Source: Phaseolus vulgaris (Eukaryota; Streptophyta; Magnoliopsida; Fabales; Fabaceae). From it: a DNA stretch of 64,000 nt. The stretch covers positions 8,633,791 to 8,697,790 of the forward strand of contig NC_023753.2 in NCBI RefSeq assembly GCF_000499845.2, given 5' to 3'. A program made the position numbers and the translations under genes. This document shows positions 1 to 12,831 of the stretch, piece by piece. How positions within the stretch are numbered: the stretch's first letter is position 1; each line of letters opens with the position of its first letter. Under the pieces are notes generated by a model, which saw only the letters and a list, made by a program, of their open reading frames with translations, did no database searches and was not told the DNA's origin.

Positions 1-300
1 ATTTATTGGTCCAAATCAATATAGAATTCCTTCTCCTCTAATTCTTAGGTCTAAATCAGTACAGAATATTTTCTACCCATTCTTGGGTCTAAATAAGTGT
101 AGAGTATTTTCTTCACATTCTCAGGTCCAAATCAGTGCACAGAATCGGACTTGTATCTCTATTTATTTTACCCTCATTGTACCAGTTCCATGTGAAATTC
201 AATCACATTTTCAATATGGTATCAAAGTTCGATCTAGTCCATCCCTGACCAGAGTGCCAGTCACACTCTAGAAAAACTAGAGTGCCCAAGGGGGAGACTG
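1..300 (+). mobile_element. LTR-retrotransposon remnant: LTR end, PBS and polypurine tract
   Basis: The window opens inside an LTR-like sequence with about four tandem copies of a 38-40 bp unit (starts near 8, 48, 86 and 124, each GGTCYAAAT). At 217-227 lies TGGTATCAAAG, which resembles the usual primer-binding site complementary to the plant initiator Met-tRNA 3' end. At 288-297 AAGGGGGAGA is a typical copia-like polypurine tract, followed at 299 by TGTGGGC, a plausible start of the second LTR. PBS and PPT are only about 60 bp apart, so this is either a TRIM-like miniature element or an internally deleted copia element. The second LTR does not repeat the 38-bp array and appears truncated. 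PBS and PPT are seen; the class is inferred. Confidence 0.5.
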
Positions 301-1309
301 TGGGCTACGTACCAGCTCAACCAAAGGGCATGTTCTCCCTATCACTGTCTTATAGTGTATTTGAATGAGAGAGGGTAATTAATTAAGTTTTATAATGAAT
401 TTAAAATGTTTATAACAAAAAATGTTGTTTACAATCTTAAAAAAGTTGAAATTCTAGGAACTTATGAGAGTAATTTGATTACTTAAAATCAGATTATTTC
501 AAATTTCATCCAAAATACTAGAATTTGAAATCCTTCATACTCTCTTCTCTCTCAAATCTCTGTCTTTTTTTTTTCTTTCTTCATATTCTCTCTTTGGTTT
601 CATCTTCATTGATGTGTCATCAGCTTGACATCATTTTTTTCAACTGAAATCTCCAACGTTAATTTTTTCAGAAGTTGGTCAATTTTTTTTCTCATGTCAA
701 CAGATCGTTTTGCGTAACTTGGTTAGGATTGTTTGTGACCATTATCAGTTGGGAAAATTTTCTACTAACATTAGTAAAAATGTTGGCAAAAATACCTAAC
801 CGAAGACTTTGAAAAAATAACTCTAATCTTTATAAGCCAAAATAATTGTGGCTAACGTGAATTGGAAATAATCTTATTAGCCATAAGATCGAGTTGGGTT
901 GGGTCTCCAAACCCTTATTCTAAGATTTCCAACAGTGAAGATTTGGTAATATTGTGATATTGTTGATTTGAGTACAATTTCAAGTACTTGGAAAAATTGT
1001 TACCTTCTTTTTTCAAAAATGTTAAGGAATTTTCAATGCAACCATGCATACCCCACAAGACTTATCCCTCTCAATCTGTAAGTCTTCTCAACAATTCTCC
1101 TTCATTTGTAGTGACGTGTGGGGTATATCAAGGATCAACAGCATTATTGTCTCTAGATGGTTTATTTCTTCCGTGGATGACCATTTGAGTCTTGACCTCC
1201 ATTAAGCCAATGGATAAGAGAGAACTCTTGAGTCTCTTGGGTCTTTTCATGAAGGACAAATAGGTAGTTTGATGAATATTTGCAAACACAATTTCAAATA
1301 AGCACCAAG

Positions 1310-1660
1310 GTGCTGAGAATGGATAATGATCACAAATACTACCATTTCATATTGAACACCTACGTTTAGAAACATGGAATTGTGCATCAGAGTTCACTCG
1401 TGGACACCCCACAACTAAATGAGGTGGTGGAAAGCAAACATTGACATGTTTTAGAGTTGACGTGATCACTCTTAATGGCCACAATGTAAATTCCCTTGAA
1501 AGTGTTTGGATGTTCAGCCTTTGTCCAGAATCTAAACCTTCACCTTAGCAAACTTGATCCCAAATCCATCGAATGTATCTTTCTTGGATACTCATCTCAC
1601 TGAACGGGATACAAGTTTTGTTACTCTCCATCAACTATAAAATTTTAGCATACAATGGAT
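1310..1660 (+). pseudogene. Ty1/copia integrase fragment, decayed
   Basis: Translation in broken frames gives pieces typical of the copia integrase core and its C-terminal side. VLRMDNDHKYYHF at about 1310 corresponds to the usual 'LRTDNGxEF' block. DTPQLNEVVESKH near 1402 corresponds to 'TPQQNGVAERKN', which holds the catalytic Glu. KLDPKSIECIFLGYSSH near 1549 corresponds to the 'KLDxRSxxCxFLGY' block. Several stops and a frameshift separate them. It is a remnant with no coding capacity. It may or may not belong to the LTR pieces at 1-300. Confidence 0.65.
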
Positions 1661-2429
1661 GTGACATTCTTTGAGCACCAACCTTTTTACCCCAACATTC
1701 ATATTCAAGGGGAGAAGTTTTGCACAACAGAATCACATGATTTTGTTTGATTGCTACACTTATCTGCAGAAAGTAGACAACAGGATTGATGTTGTGGTAT
1801 GTGTAGATTGCATGTATTTATATGGGATCACTAAGAATATGGTGTTAATATTAATTTATTTGTTTTAATAATAAAAGTTTTGTTGGCTTAATGGAGGCAA
1901 TGCTCACCATATGGAAGTGTTCTCTCTTATCTGGCATATACAAAAATGTTGCCATAATAAAGTGTCTGTTACAGTCGTACATCATAATTGTTTTTATCAT
2001 CTTTATGTCTTAATTGAGGTTTTAATAGTCCTCTCAAACGTCTTCGAATATTTTCTTCAATTACGTTGTATATTTTACCTTAATGCTCTATTTTATTAGT
2101 TTTCCATAATTAATATGTTTTATAATAACATTAATGTGTTTTATTGGTTTGTCAAACTAATGAGGGACAAGTTATAGCTAAAATATGGGTGATGGATCTG
2201 GATATGGCTTTATAGGCAGTGAGTAAAGGTACTGATATTGAAGTATGTATGAATTTGGGTTTTAGTATTATTTTAAAACATGGGTGTGGAAAAAAAATGT
2301 ACTCGTTGTTAACCTCTGCTCCTCAGAGTGACCTTGTCTCTTTAATATAGATATCTATGTCTGTGTTAGCGTTGCAGTGCAATATTAAATCCTAAGGACA
2401 ATTCATCTCTACATATGGATTTCTTATTT

Positions 2430-3305
2430 TTGCAGTTTAAGATAACGACTTTTCATGCTTAAATTTGAAGGTGATTGATATGCTACTGGACACTACTAGG
2501 ATCGTAAGGAAACCCCAGTATATCATGGCTTCAGAGGTTCCTTTGGTTCTTCAGTGCTGCGAATTTGATGACATTAAGTTTATGTGTTCAACAGGTATTT
2601 CTGATTTGTAAGACTTTTGAGTATTGGTTGGTTGGATTCCTTTTTCCAGATCTTATACTAGTTAGTTAACATATTAACGCTACAAACTTTGGTTGCATCC
2701 AAATTCCAATATTTTTCTTCTTTGCTTGAATTTATTTAATTGATTGCATATCTAGATGCTGGAGATGCGTTGCGGTTACACTTGGTGAATGAATGTCAAA
2801 TTTTCCAGCTTCAAGCTACAATCTTTCACGAAGCTCTTCTTAACTGTGTGCCTCTATCAAATGGTGCTGCAAATGCGTTAGCAAATTACTTCCCAATTAC
2901 TCTGCTTACTTTTATTTATCGTGATTCCGTGATCTATTATGCTTATATATGACCATTCATTTTCCAGATCAAAGCTTGCTTCCGTTTCAGGGAACCAAGA
3001 AGAAAGTTTCCCATGTCCCTCTTATGTCACGTCCAACTGAGCGTGAGTTCTGTATCCAGCAATATTTTTTTAAAATTATTTAAAATTTACTTAAATGCAT
3101 ACTATAGATGAAATATGAATGATGTGTTTTCTTCCAAGCGCCATACCAAATTATTTTCACAAAATATACTTCTGGGCTCCTCTGATCTGGCTGCTTTCTT
3201 GTTTTTGTTTAATTAAATCTAGCATCATATGAAGAACGCCGTGCCAAACTCAACACAATTGCATGAGGATCTCGTTGGTCAACTCCGTTATATAATGTGT
3301 TTGGG
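2430..3305 (+). pseudogene. Decayed multi-exon host gene fragment, identity not recognised
   Basis: Four exon-like blocks join in one frame through GT-AG introns, all in phase 1: up to 2594 (donor GTATTT), 2756-2863, 2968-3042 (donor GTGAGT) and 3223-about 3305. The inferred peptide passes through blocks such as VIDMLLDTTRIVRKPQYIM, LRLHLVNECQIFQLQATIF, FQGTKKKVSHVPLMSRP and SYEERRAKLNTIA. It then meets TGA at 3264-3266 with more open frame beyond, and the first block has an in-frame TAA just upstream. No start codon or complete domain is visible. Consistent splice phases argue for real ancestry; the stops argue for a pseudogene. I do not recognise the family and assign no function. Confidence 0.45.
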
Positions 3306-3339
3306 TGAGCATTTGCATACTTGATTTTGTATGATTTTA

Positions 3340-6300
3340 ATTTTGTAAAATTAATTTTTGGTTAATTTAGTACTTTGGTAATTTTAGTATAATGTTATTT
3401 AGTACTTGGGTAAAAATAATTTTTAGATGTGTAAATTGTCAATAAAGGGTATCTATAGACTATTAAGGTAATTGTAATATTAAATTATGGGATTATTTTT
3501 GTCCTTGCACGCACTACTGGCATTTTTTCCACTGCAAAAGTAAAAACGTGCTTCCATCAAAACCATGATTTGGAATGCTGAATCGATTCTGCACAATTTT
3601 ACCAAACATGGCAAAATAAAGAAGGTATATTTGCACGGGTGAGTCATTTTTTTACGTTTTTCCAGACACGTAATGGATCATCCAAAAAATTTGGAAATTC
3701 ACTTGTTTGTTTTATTCTTGGTTAGAGGATAGAGTAAATAATCTGAACTATTAATGAGAAAATAAATAGTTGTATGCATAACAAATACATATCTGTGTCA
3801 ACTATCGATTTCCTTAGTCTATCTTTGTTCATTTTAGTGGGACCAAATTTTCCAAACACAGACCTTCAACATGGTTTGGATTCTTAAGTGATAATTTTTT
3901 ATTGACTTTAAGGTCAAAGGAAAATGTTTGATATGGTACCATTTTTAAAAGAAAAAACCACTTTAAAGATTTTTCTTCTTCTTTCCAGTCAATATGTAAA
4001 TTTGTTATTCTTAATAAATATTGATATGTATGGTTAGAACTTAGACTCGTGTATTGAGGTATATTTGTCAGACTCAATGTAAGTAAAAAAATCTTATAAG
4101 ATTAATCAAAATGTAAGTAAATTTTAATTAATTTTTCTCTATTTAATGCTATCTTTTCTAAAGTATTTTTCATTGATTGATGTTTCAGTTTTAAAATCCC
4201 GCATGGATTTCCTTGCCTTTTGTTTTTTCAATTCTACTAAATTTGGTAGATGAATTTATTTTATTAAAGAGTAAATATCAAATTTGATCCACGAAAGACT
4301 GAAACAATTATTAATAGGTTTTTAATATAATATTTCATGTAAATAGATTTTTAATATTATTTTTGTTTGCACATTAGTCTATTTAATGAATGAGTGATGT
4401 ATTAAAGAAGAAATTTTTTTTCTAACATAAGTGATAACACATGAAGTCCAATTTAGTTAAGTCTAAAAATAAGGACTATTGGAGTAATAGAATTCTCTCT
4501 TATAGTATGATCTAGTTTTTCCAATACCTAGTTTTTTTATTAGATATTTTAGTGTCATTATTTGATGTTAGAGAAACACTTATTTTTTTTCTCAATTGAT
4601 GTGTTCATGTTATGGGAGTTTTATTTGCAAAATAAGCATTTTAAATTTCACATTCTCTGCTTATAAGTTATGTTATAATTTTTTTTTCTCTCTACTTTCA
4701 TGATTTTGTTATAATTGTACAATTTTCGATGTTATTCATGGCGATATATGTCTAACTTCATTTGTGTTTAATGGTCTAATGGGTGTTGTGGTTGATATTT
4801 CCTTTTGTAATGAGGTTACTATTTATGGAATTTGATTTGGGTAGGTGTGTTCAAGGGTAGGGGAGTGGTGTGGACAATTGGGTTGGAAGATAAGGTTATT
4901 TTATGAGTAAATATCCAATTAATTCTTGAAAGATAAGATTGAGGTAGTGACACATGTCCGTAAATAAAATTTTCATGTAAACGTGTCCTTGAAAATTAGT
5001 TTAATGTCGAACCATAAGTTTTACTACTATTTAATTGGTATTCTTTGTGAGGTTGAAAGGGTAAATCACGGATATGTTTGAGAAAATGAAAATGAATCCA
5101 ACGAGAGGTGATATACACTTTATGATGTGCTCATTTATTCCAAAGCTTTGTAAAGAAAGAGATTTTGAAAAGGGAAGAAAGATCTAAGATGAAAAGCCAG
5201 ATCTATCAACATTACTCTTTAGTGCTGTCAATCCTTCAACAACAGAGGCTTACAATGGTGTGGAAAACGTAAGAAACTCATTGTAGGTAAAAATGATGTT
5301 ATTGTAGATATTATTGACAAGTATGGGGAAGATGGTTTTTTTTTGCCAAGATTCCAAAAGTAATAGAAGAAGTTAGATCAAATCGATAAATTATCTTATA
5401 AAACTAATGTTATACAAAAATATTTATGATTTAAAACAAGTAAATTGTAAATAAGTTTTTTCTGATGCATTTTAAACACTGTATCCGTTTTTTTAATTTG
5501 ACCCGGCATCTTCACAGATACAACTGTCAGATTTTAACCTTCGGTTGGGTGGTGGTGGTGGTTAGGCAAAATGTCCTCGTTCTGAGTGGTAAATCCATAA
5601 TTTGAATCTCTTAACTATGGAGTTCTACTAACTTTTACTGTAACAAATCAACATTGGGTAACTAAATAGACCATCTAACGCGATGAACTCAAATAAATTA
5701 TCATATTTAACGTCCCCTAATCACAGAATATGATTTCCCTTAATGAGTTTCACACATTTGTCATAGTTTGCCAAGGGAATTGAAAATGATAGGATAGGGA
5801 AAATGACATAATTGTGAGTTGAAAAAGAAAAATTCAATGCTTATTATGGAGTTGGGATGACTTTAGTAAAACAGACAAAAGCTAATTCCCAATAGTTTGG
5901 TTGTCCATGTCTCCAATGTTGGGTGCCTTGAAGCTAACTCCTAATCTGGCAATGAGCATGTGGCAAAAAGTTGAACCACCGAAACAACTAAACCCTTTTT
6001 ATTCCTCTTTCTCGCTGATGGCGGATTAATCATGGCCCTCTGCTTGTTATCATATGTATGGGTAGGCATGGTCGCAGTCCCCTACTATTCATTCAATTTG
6101 AAAATGAAATCCATTAGTACCATTGTTTCAATAATTATCATCACTGGAACCCATCTCCAACCACAACTTTCAAATTCCAGTTTACACACTTTCTTCACTT
6201 AATTCAACTTCCTCAACATTTTTTTCTAATAGTTAAACTCAATAAAGTTTTTTTTTTCTTGAATATATTTTTTAATTTTAAAATTTAATTATATAAAATA

Positions 6301-6500
6301 GATATGTATTATTAGTATATTGTATTTCTTAAACAAATAATATTGGAAACTATATTTTTCTGTCCAGATAAATATTTAGAAAGAAATTAAATATTATATT
6401 CTTTTGAGCGCAAGGAAGAGAGAGGAGGGGGTGGAGGGAAATTCGGATAAAAAAAAAAGAAGAAAGCGAAAACAAACTTAAAATCTCTTGACACGAATTG
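3340..6500. other. Intergenic AT-rich DNA with degenerate repeats
   Basis: No gene is supported. Two related, diverged copies of a dispersed repeat occur near 4268-4400 and 4903-5010; both begin GAGTAAATATC and contain TTTCATGTAAA. A short open stretch near 5075-5170 (FEKMKMNPTRGDIHF, then an LCKERDFEKGRK-like run) weakly resembles a PPR repeat but is too short to call. The last few hundred bases contain the upstream region of the capping protein gene. Confidence 0.4.
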
Positions 6501-6581
6501 TCCCTCACTGGCGTCGCGGTCTGTGATATGCATGTTTGCGTCGTGTAAGGTCTGAATTTGAAAGAAGAGAGAGAGAGAGAG

Positions 6582-9080
6582 ATGGAAGCTGCGATGGGAC
6601 TGATGCGGAGGATTCCGCCGAAACACACAGAAACCGCTCTCTCTGCACTTCTCAGCCTTATGCCTCACCACTCCTCCGATCTCCTCTCTCAAGTCGATCA
6701 GCCTCTCCAGGTCTCACTCTCTCTCTCTTCAATCTTTATCCCATTTAATTCAATTACAATAATTACTCTCTCTTTAAATAGGGTTTAGGATAATTTTGGG
6801 TGGAGGATGAATGTTGTGTCGCGATTTGCTTTTCCAACTTCTTTTATGAATTGTTGATGACAAAAGCAGGTTCTGTGCGATGTGGAATGCGGGAAGGAGT
6901 TCATTTTGTGTGAATACAACAGAGATGCAGACTCTTACAGGTTAATTTTCGTAACCATCGCTATATCTGCTTTGTGCTGGATTCAATATGCTTAGTGTGT
7001 GTTGTCAAGCATGTTTCTCTCTTATTTTTTTATTTTTTTTTATTTGTGTGTGGTTCTACTTGATCGAGTAGATTATGTTTCCTTTGAAGCTAAATTAGGT
7101 ATGACCTTTATTTAGTCATTTTTTGTTGTTGGAATCATCGCTAGGAGCATGTACTGAAGGAATATTACATCTAGTATACTTCAACCTAGTTTGCTATAGC
7201 ATTTAAATGTAAAACATTTGCGTTTTTCTTTTAAAAGGGATTTAACTTTATTTATGTCGATGTAAAGATATAGAAAATTGGCTGTGTTTGGAATCAGAGA
7301 AGGAGAGGGGGAATGAAAGAAGTGGATTTTCTTCCGTGAATAGTATATGGTTAATTCTATGCTTTTTAATATAAGGAAAAGACAATTGGATGTATTTGCT
7401 GCCCTTTTGATGAATATGGCTGTGTAGTAGAAAAATAGCAGAATATTTTATGGAAAACTCGGTCTGGAAATGGAGACCAGTACAAATATTTAATTGTGTG
7501 TTGCTAAGTAGTTCAGTTAAGTTCCTATGCTATAGGCAGATCTGTTATTTCTTTCTCTGGATTGTTCCCCCAAATTTTCCTTTTTAACGTGTTTACTATT
7601 TAGGCACGGTTTAAACTTATTTTTGACTCAATGTCTCTACAGATCACCTTGGTCAAATAAATACCATCCACTATTAGAAGATGGGTCCCTCCCTTCTTTA
7701 AGACTGCGGAAGCTGGAAGTTGAAGCAAATGACATATTTGCAATATATCGTGACCAGTGAGGTCCTTTACTTACCTCATCTTTAGAGCTTATGTGCTGTT
7801 TTTAGATGTCTTATTAAGAAACCTTTTGTCCTTAGTAACTCAATACCTAATTTTGTGTGTTCTTGATGTCTATCCGAATACAATTATTTAGCTATTTTGT
7901 TTTAAAACAACATGCACCATTAATGGATAATGTCATAGGTATTATGAAGGAGGCATTTCATCAGTGTACATGTGGGAAGATGACAATGAAGGTTTCGTAG
8001 CCTGCTTTTTAATAAAGAAAGGTGGGTCTATTATTTGAGTAAACTCTAATGGAAAGCACTACTCACACTTTTGACCTTGTTTCTGATGTGATATTTTTTC
8101 AATTCCATGATTAAAGATGGCTCAAAGACAGGGCAGGGTAGACGGGGATATTTAGAAGAAGGAGCATGGGATGCTATACATGTTATAGAGGTAAAGTGTC
8201 ATTCCATTGAAGACTAAGCATTGACAAATATAGCTGTATGACAATTTTTAATACAATGAGGAACTATAACATCTCTCTTTAGGTCTAAATCTTCTGATTC
8301 TTTTCTTGCAAGTTTATTTCAGTTATTGATTCTTAGCCCTCCTTTTTTTTGTTAATTTAGGTGGGACCAGAGGAAGAAGAAAACACCAATTATCGTTTAA
8401 CCAGCACAGTTATGCTGACTCTGACTACAGATAACGAGTCATCTGGAACTTTCAGTTTATCTGGATCAATTAGACGTCAGGCATGTTCAATCAGAATTAG
8501 CTCATGTTGTATTTTGGCAATTACATCATTTAGTTAATAATTGTATGCTATTTTTCTTTTTGCGTTTCTTGACAAGCCACGTTATCAACAATGCACCCTG
8601 ATTGAATATTGATTTAATTACACGGTTTTTGTTTGAGTAATGAACAATGCTAATATTCTTTCCTGCCTTTAGCTCGAGTCATCTTTTTTTCTTTAGTTTT
8701 AATCCTAAATTATTTTTCCTTATATTTTAGATGAGTATGAGACTATCAGTTGCTGATGGACATCTTTGTAACATGGGAAGGATGATTGAAGAAATGGAGA
8801 GTAAGCTGAGGAACTCACTGGATCAGGTAATTTTTTTATTATCGGATTCAAGCTTCAACTGCATACTTGTATTTGAATTTTTTTTATTTTCCTTTTCTGT
8901 TATTTGTTCTTTGGTCGGGGAAAGGTTTGGGTATTTGTGAATTGCAGGTATCCGTATGTTAATCATCTATCTGTATGTTAATAATACACGTTACAGGTGT
9001 ACTTTGGGAAAACAAGAGAAATGGTTTGCACACTGAGACCACCTTCTGAAGTGTCACAGATGAGAATGCCCGAGAGCTGA
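6582..9080 (+). CDS. CPB: F-actin-capping protein subunit beta
   Basis: Eight exons: 6582-6710, 6870-6940, 7643-7756, 7939-8021, 8117-8190, 8361-8480, 8731-8826 and 8997-9080. They total 771 nt, or 256 aa, the usual length of the plant beta subunit. The protein begins [20 protein letters not shown] and contains family blocks such as [28 protein letters not shown] and the C-terminal [14 protein letters not shown] stretch. It pairs with the alpha subunit to cap actin filament barbed ends in the cytoplasm, blocking subunit addition and loss. The ATG at 6582 is chosen because it matches the family N-terminus and follows a GA-rich leader. All introns are GT-AG except intron 6 (8481-8730), which starts GC after CAG. 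No break was found, so the gene looks functional. Confidence 0.95.
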
Positions 9081-9990
9081 TGTGCCGTTACATGGTGTAG
9101 CAGAGAGAAATTGCTTTGTTTCCTTCATATGTTTTGGGTTATTGGCTGGTAACTTGTCACACTATTTGCAGTAGGTAGTGTTACTACGGTTGGTGGTTCG
9201 GATGGCCATCGTTCTATAGAGGTAGTTCTGTTTGTTGTTTGAGTGCCAATTGTTGTCTTCTGTAGTGGATAAGCATCATGCTTGTTGTTGATACTTGAAT
9301 GTTCAACGAAACTGTGAAATCCCAAAACACTTTCCCACGATAATGCCTGATATGATGGATTATTTTACCATTGTTGTTATTATTAACCAAAATTATCTTA
9401 GGACTATGTGAATGAAAATGAATACCAGCCCGAGTAAGGTAAAATCGTCCAGAATCATGGGCACGGCTAGCAATTGATATATATGTATTCAATAGATTTT
9501 TAATTAAATGAAATGCTTTTTTTATTATGTATTTTCCTTCTCTGTTGTCCGAATTAGAACAAATCGATTGGATTGACTAGGAATCAATCACTTGACTAAT
9601 CTCCCAATTCGTATAATCCTAAAAGTTTATCTTGTAAAAGAGTGTAAAATCAGTTTATTTGATTCACATCTGGGCATAATTAGTTTGACTGAGTTAGTGG
9701 AAAAAGTTTAATTAAAAGATGGAGTATTATAATGACGTGATTTTAGTCTAATAGTATTGATGGTTTAAAGAGCGTTAAAAAGGTATTCTAAGGCACTATC
9801 TAATACATTTAAATTTTATTGACAAATACGTTGTTGATTTATTAAATAAAATGAGTTCATAAAATTGTGCTTTTTAATATTTTTCTGACAATTGTAAGTA
9901 CAGCGCTTAAGTTGTACTAGAAAATATTTTATTAGTTTTTTTTTTATAATTATATTGATTTAATTTTTAATTGGATTTGCTAATCAAAAA
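9081..9990. other. 3' flank of the capping protein gene, intergenic
   Basis: The first few hundred bases are probably the 3' UTR. The remainder is AT-rich with no supported gene; open frames on the minus strand here lack family features. Confidence 0.4.
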
Positions 9991-9996
9991 CATTAT

Positions 9997-10815
9997 CCTG
10001 CTTTGTTTGGATTGGAAAATGAAAAGTTGACGGTGTGTGACACATGTTAGAATGAATGTGTGAAGAAAGTTTTCTTGAGTGATGTGATGGTTATGATAAA
10101 ATTTTTAATTTTTTTAAATATGTAAAAATGTAAGTTTACAAATTTACCTTTATCTTTAAAATATTTAAATAATAAAATATGAAATATAAAAAAATATAAG
10201 TCAGTCAGTTTTAGAATATAATTTTTTTTTATAAAAAAATTATAAATAATATGATGAATGTGATTGAAAAAAATTAAAATTTACAAATTCATTTAATATA
10301 TAAAAAATTAATTAAATATTTTAGATGATTAATATTATTTATTATTATAAAAAATTATTTTTATATAAATAATTATATTATTTTTATTATTATTAATAAC
10401 TATTAATATTTAATATAAATAAAATAAAATAAATAATATTATTATTTATTAAAGTTATTTGATTTACATTTATTATCATTATTTTAAAAATTTATTTTAG
10501 TTAATATTATTATTTATAATTTTATTATTATTTTATAAATTAATTTTAAATATTATTATTTTAATATTTATATTATTAGTATTAATAATGCTTTATATTA
10601 TTATTATTATTATTATTTATTTGGACATCTACAGTTTATTTAAAATAAAATTTTAAAAAATTAAATAATTTTAATTATCTTTTATTATATATTAATGATA
10701 GAAATGTAAGTTGCTTGTGATTTTCTCTCCTCTTCAACTTTCTCTTCATCAATTAGATCCACAAAAATTCATCCAACTTTAGCTTTCCACTCCCCTTCCC
10801 CTCGCGAAACAAAAA
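9997..10815. mobile_element. MITE-like AT-rich element of the TTTGTTTGG family
   Basis: The left end reads TTTGTTTGGATTGGAAAATG. The right end, read on the minus strand, is TTTCGCGAGGGGAAGGGGAG followed by GTGGAAAGCTAAAGTTGG, similar in layout to the left end (purine-rich, then AAAGTTG). The interior is extremely AT-rich, dominated by TTATTA runs, with a (TTA)n microsatellite near 10595-10620. It resembles the elements at 46556-47157 and near 59880-60410. The terminal repeats are imperfect and no clear target duplication is seen, so the boundaries are approximate. Confidence 0.4.
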
Positions 10816-10819
10816 TGGG

Positions 10820-12138
10820 TAAGCACTATTTTTTTCTTATAAATGTTATGAGGTTTCATGTTAAATTTTTGAATATCACGTACTTATTAGTTATGATATT
10901 TATCAGTAAAATTTAAATTTTATATTACAAAATTATTAATATTATATTATTTTTGTTTGATATTGTAAAATATATTATAATAAGATTATGTTAACTTTTT
11001 CTAAAAGTGTGTGTTTTATAACTAATATATACAACCTCCTTATTAGTTACTTTCTAGGACCTCCATTTCAATTACATTTTCTCCATGACACTAAAATTTA
11101 AGACCTTTCTTAAGAGTTCAATATCACTCACTCAATTCAATGAATTGTTACTCTTAAAAATGTACTTGAGGGCATATATATGTTTTTTAAAAATCACTTG
11201 AGTGTATCATTGGAGATACAGTCACCTGTGTTTTATAAGGAGTATATTAATACGAGAAATAAATAAATAATAGTTAATTGTGAAGTTTTAAGTTTGTTAT
11301 TTAATTATATTGTAATTTATCTATTAAATATTTAACTTATATTTTTTAAATTATAAAAACAAAAAATATACAAATAATATATATAATAGCAACAACAATA
11401 GTAGGCCTAGTTTGATATTTTCTGGGCTTTCTTAAGTTGTTGGACTTTTAGTTCTCTGTAATAATCAATACATGAATGAGATTATTGAAAAATAAATAAA
11501 TATATTATAACTACAATTTGTAATTATATTCAGAGTAATTATATTCAGATTTTGATGTATTAAGCATAGATATGGAATATATTGCAGCTTTTGCATAACA
11601 TATTTTAAGTGCAGTTGTCTAAGTTTGTACGTAGTGAATGTTATACTAATTAACAAACAGTAAAAAAGAAGAAGAAAAAAAAAAGGACCCTATAAATTGA
11701 TTATTCTATTCACATCAAAGTCGTTTTAATGCTTTCAATTATTAAACATATAAAAGTTCATTCAACCTGTTTGCACTGGCTCTGGATCTTACTTTTTTTC
11801 TGCCACCTCACTAGACATTTTTAGAGCAAGTTATTCTTTTCATTGCTCAAAATCAGCCCCTAAAAAATTTTCAGCACACAGATAATGATTTTATGCAGGG
11901 AGACTTGTGAAAGAACCATTATCTAAAATAGCATGAATTATGAACAGATTTAGAAATCCTCGTCACTGTCCTTTGTTGACATTTGATACTTTTGAAACTT
12001 ATCTTTTAACTCATGAACTCCTCTAAATTATACAAACTATAGTAGTTTTAGTTCATTCCCCTGCACACAGTTTTTGGCATGATTGGTAAAAGACTCTACA
12101 TATAGCACATTCTCTTATATGGCTAGTTACCTTGCAAT
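10820..12138. other. Intergenic AT-rich DNA
   Basis: No gene, RNA or clear repeat boundary is supported. The stretch ends at the target site of the young gypsy element. Confidence 0.4.
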
Positions 12139-12143
12139 ATACC

Positions 12144-12816
12144 TGATGGAGGAGGGCCAAGCACACCTACCCAAGGAGAGCGTCTAGACCAAGACCAAGA
12201 CCAAGGTGAGCGTCTAGGACGTGAAGGTGAGCGTCTAGGCCGTGAAGGAGGGAGGCTATCCATGGAGCTAGACCGTCTAGGACCCCTTACAAGATCAATG
12301 GCCAAACATATTCAAACACAAGCAAATGAGGCCACGGATGGAAGAGAGAAGGCTTTGTATATGTTTGCATAAAGGCCCATTGGGGGTACTTAGTAGATAG
12401 GATAGTGTAGGAAGCATTTTTGATGGAAACCTTCTAGAATCTAGGGTAATGTATGGCCGGTCATTGCACCTTAGATTTAGATTTAATTTTTGGTTTTATT
12501 TTCTTTAGAAAGGTGGCTTAACATTTACGTCCACATAGCCTATAAATAGGGAGGCTATCTCATTGTATTTGACAAGTTTATTTGAGTATTGTTATGCTGC
12601 CCATTTTGTGCACTAGCTATACTTCTCCTAGAAATTTAGGCTATAAACTTCATTCCCTTCACCTTTCTTCATAGAGCTGGCCGAACCTCTCTAATTCATA
12701 CTCATCATGCACCTTCAAAGCCATCACAACTCCTAGGAGGGCTTTGTTTCACTCACCCATTGCTTCCGCATCAATTTTACTACTTTGATTCAAGAAGAAC
12801 ACATGAAATGCCATCA
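12144..12816 (+). repeat. 5' LTR of the gypsy element (673 bp)
   Basis: It matches the 3' LTR with two substitutions (C/T near 12631 and A/C near 12772) and three length differences. It lacks a 21-bp block, two 21-bp repeat units and a 10-bp terminal duplication present at the other end. A TATA box, TATAAATAGG, lies at 12541-12550 and should direct transcription starting some 25-35 bp downstream. The first ~220 bp are a copy of the end of the pol coding region. Confidence 0.95.
12541..12550 (+). promoter_or_regulatory. TATA box of the 5' LTR promoter
   Basis: TATAAATAGG is a strong plant TATA box within the LTR. The same sequence occurs in the 3' LTR at 19611-19620, where it could drive read-out into the right flank. 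Promoter activity is inferred. Confidence 0.6.
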
Positions 12817-12818
12817 TT

Positions 12819-12831
12819 TGGTATCATGAGC
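12819..12831 (+). promoter_or_regulatory. Primer-binding site (initiator Met-tRNA type)
   Basis: TGGTATCATGAGC begins two bases after the 5' LTR. It matches the complement of the plant initiator Met-tRNA 3' end (TGGTATCAGAGC) apart from one extra T, and would prime minus-strand DNA synthesis. Confidence 0.8.

Noticed and set aside
5075..5170. Possible PPR repeat fragment
   Set aside because: Only one weak ~30-residue similarity, with stops on both sides; too short to support a call.
10330..10620. Possible matrix attachment or origin-like AT tract
   Set aside because: Composition alone does not identify such a site; it is better explained as the interior of an AT-rich MITE.
12123..12305. Minus-strand frame rich in Ser-Arg-Pro repeats, with a longer twin at 19019-19375
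   Set aside because: It is the antisense of the repetitive pol tail in the LTRs. Its repeats mirror the 21-bp coding units and there is no sign of a separate gene.
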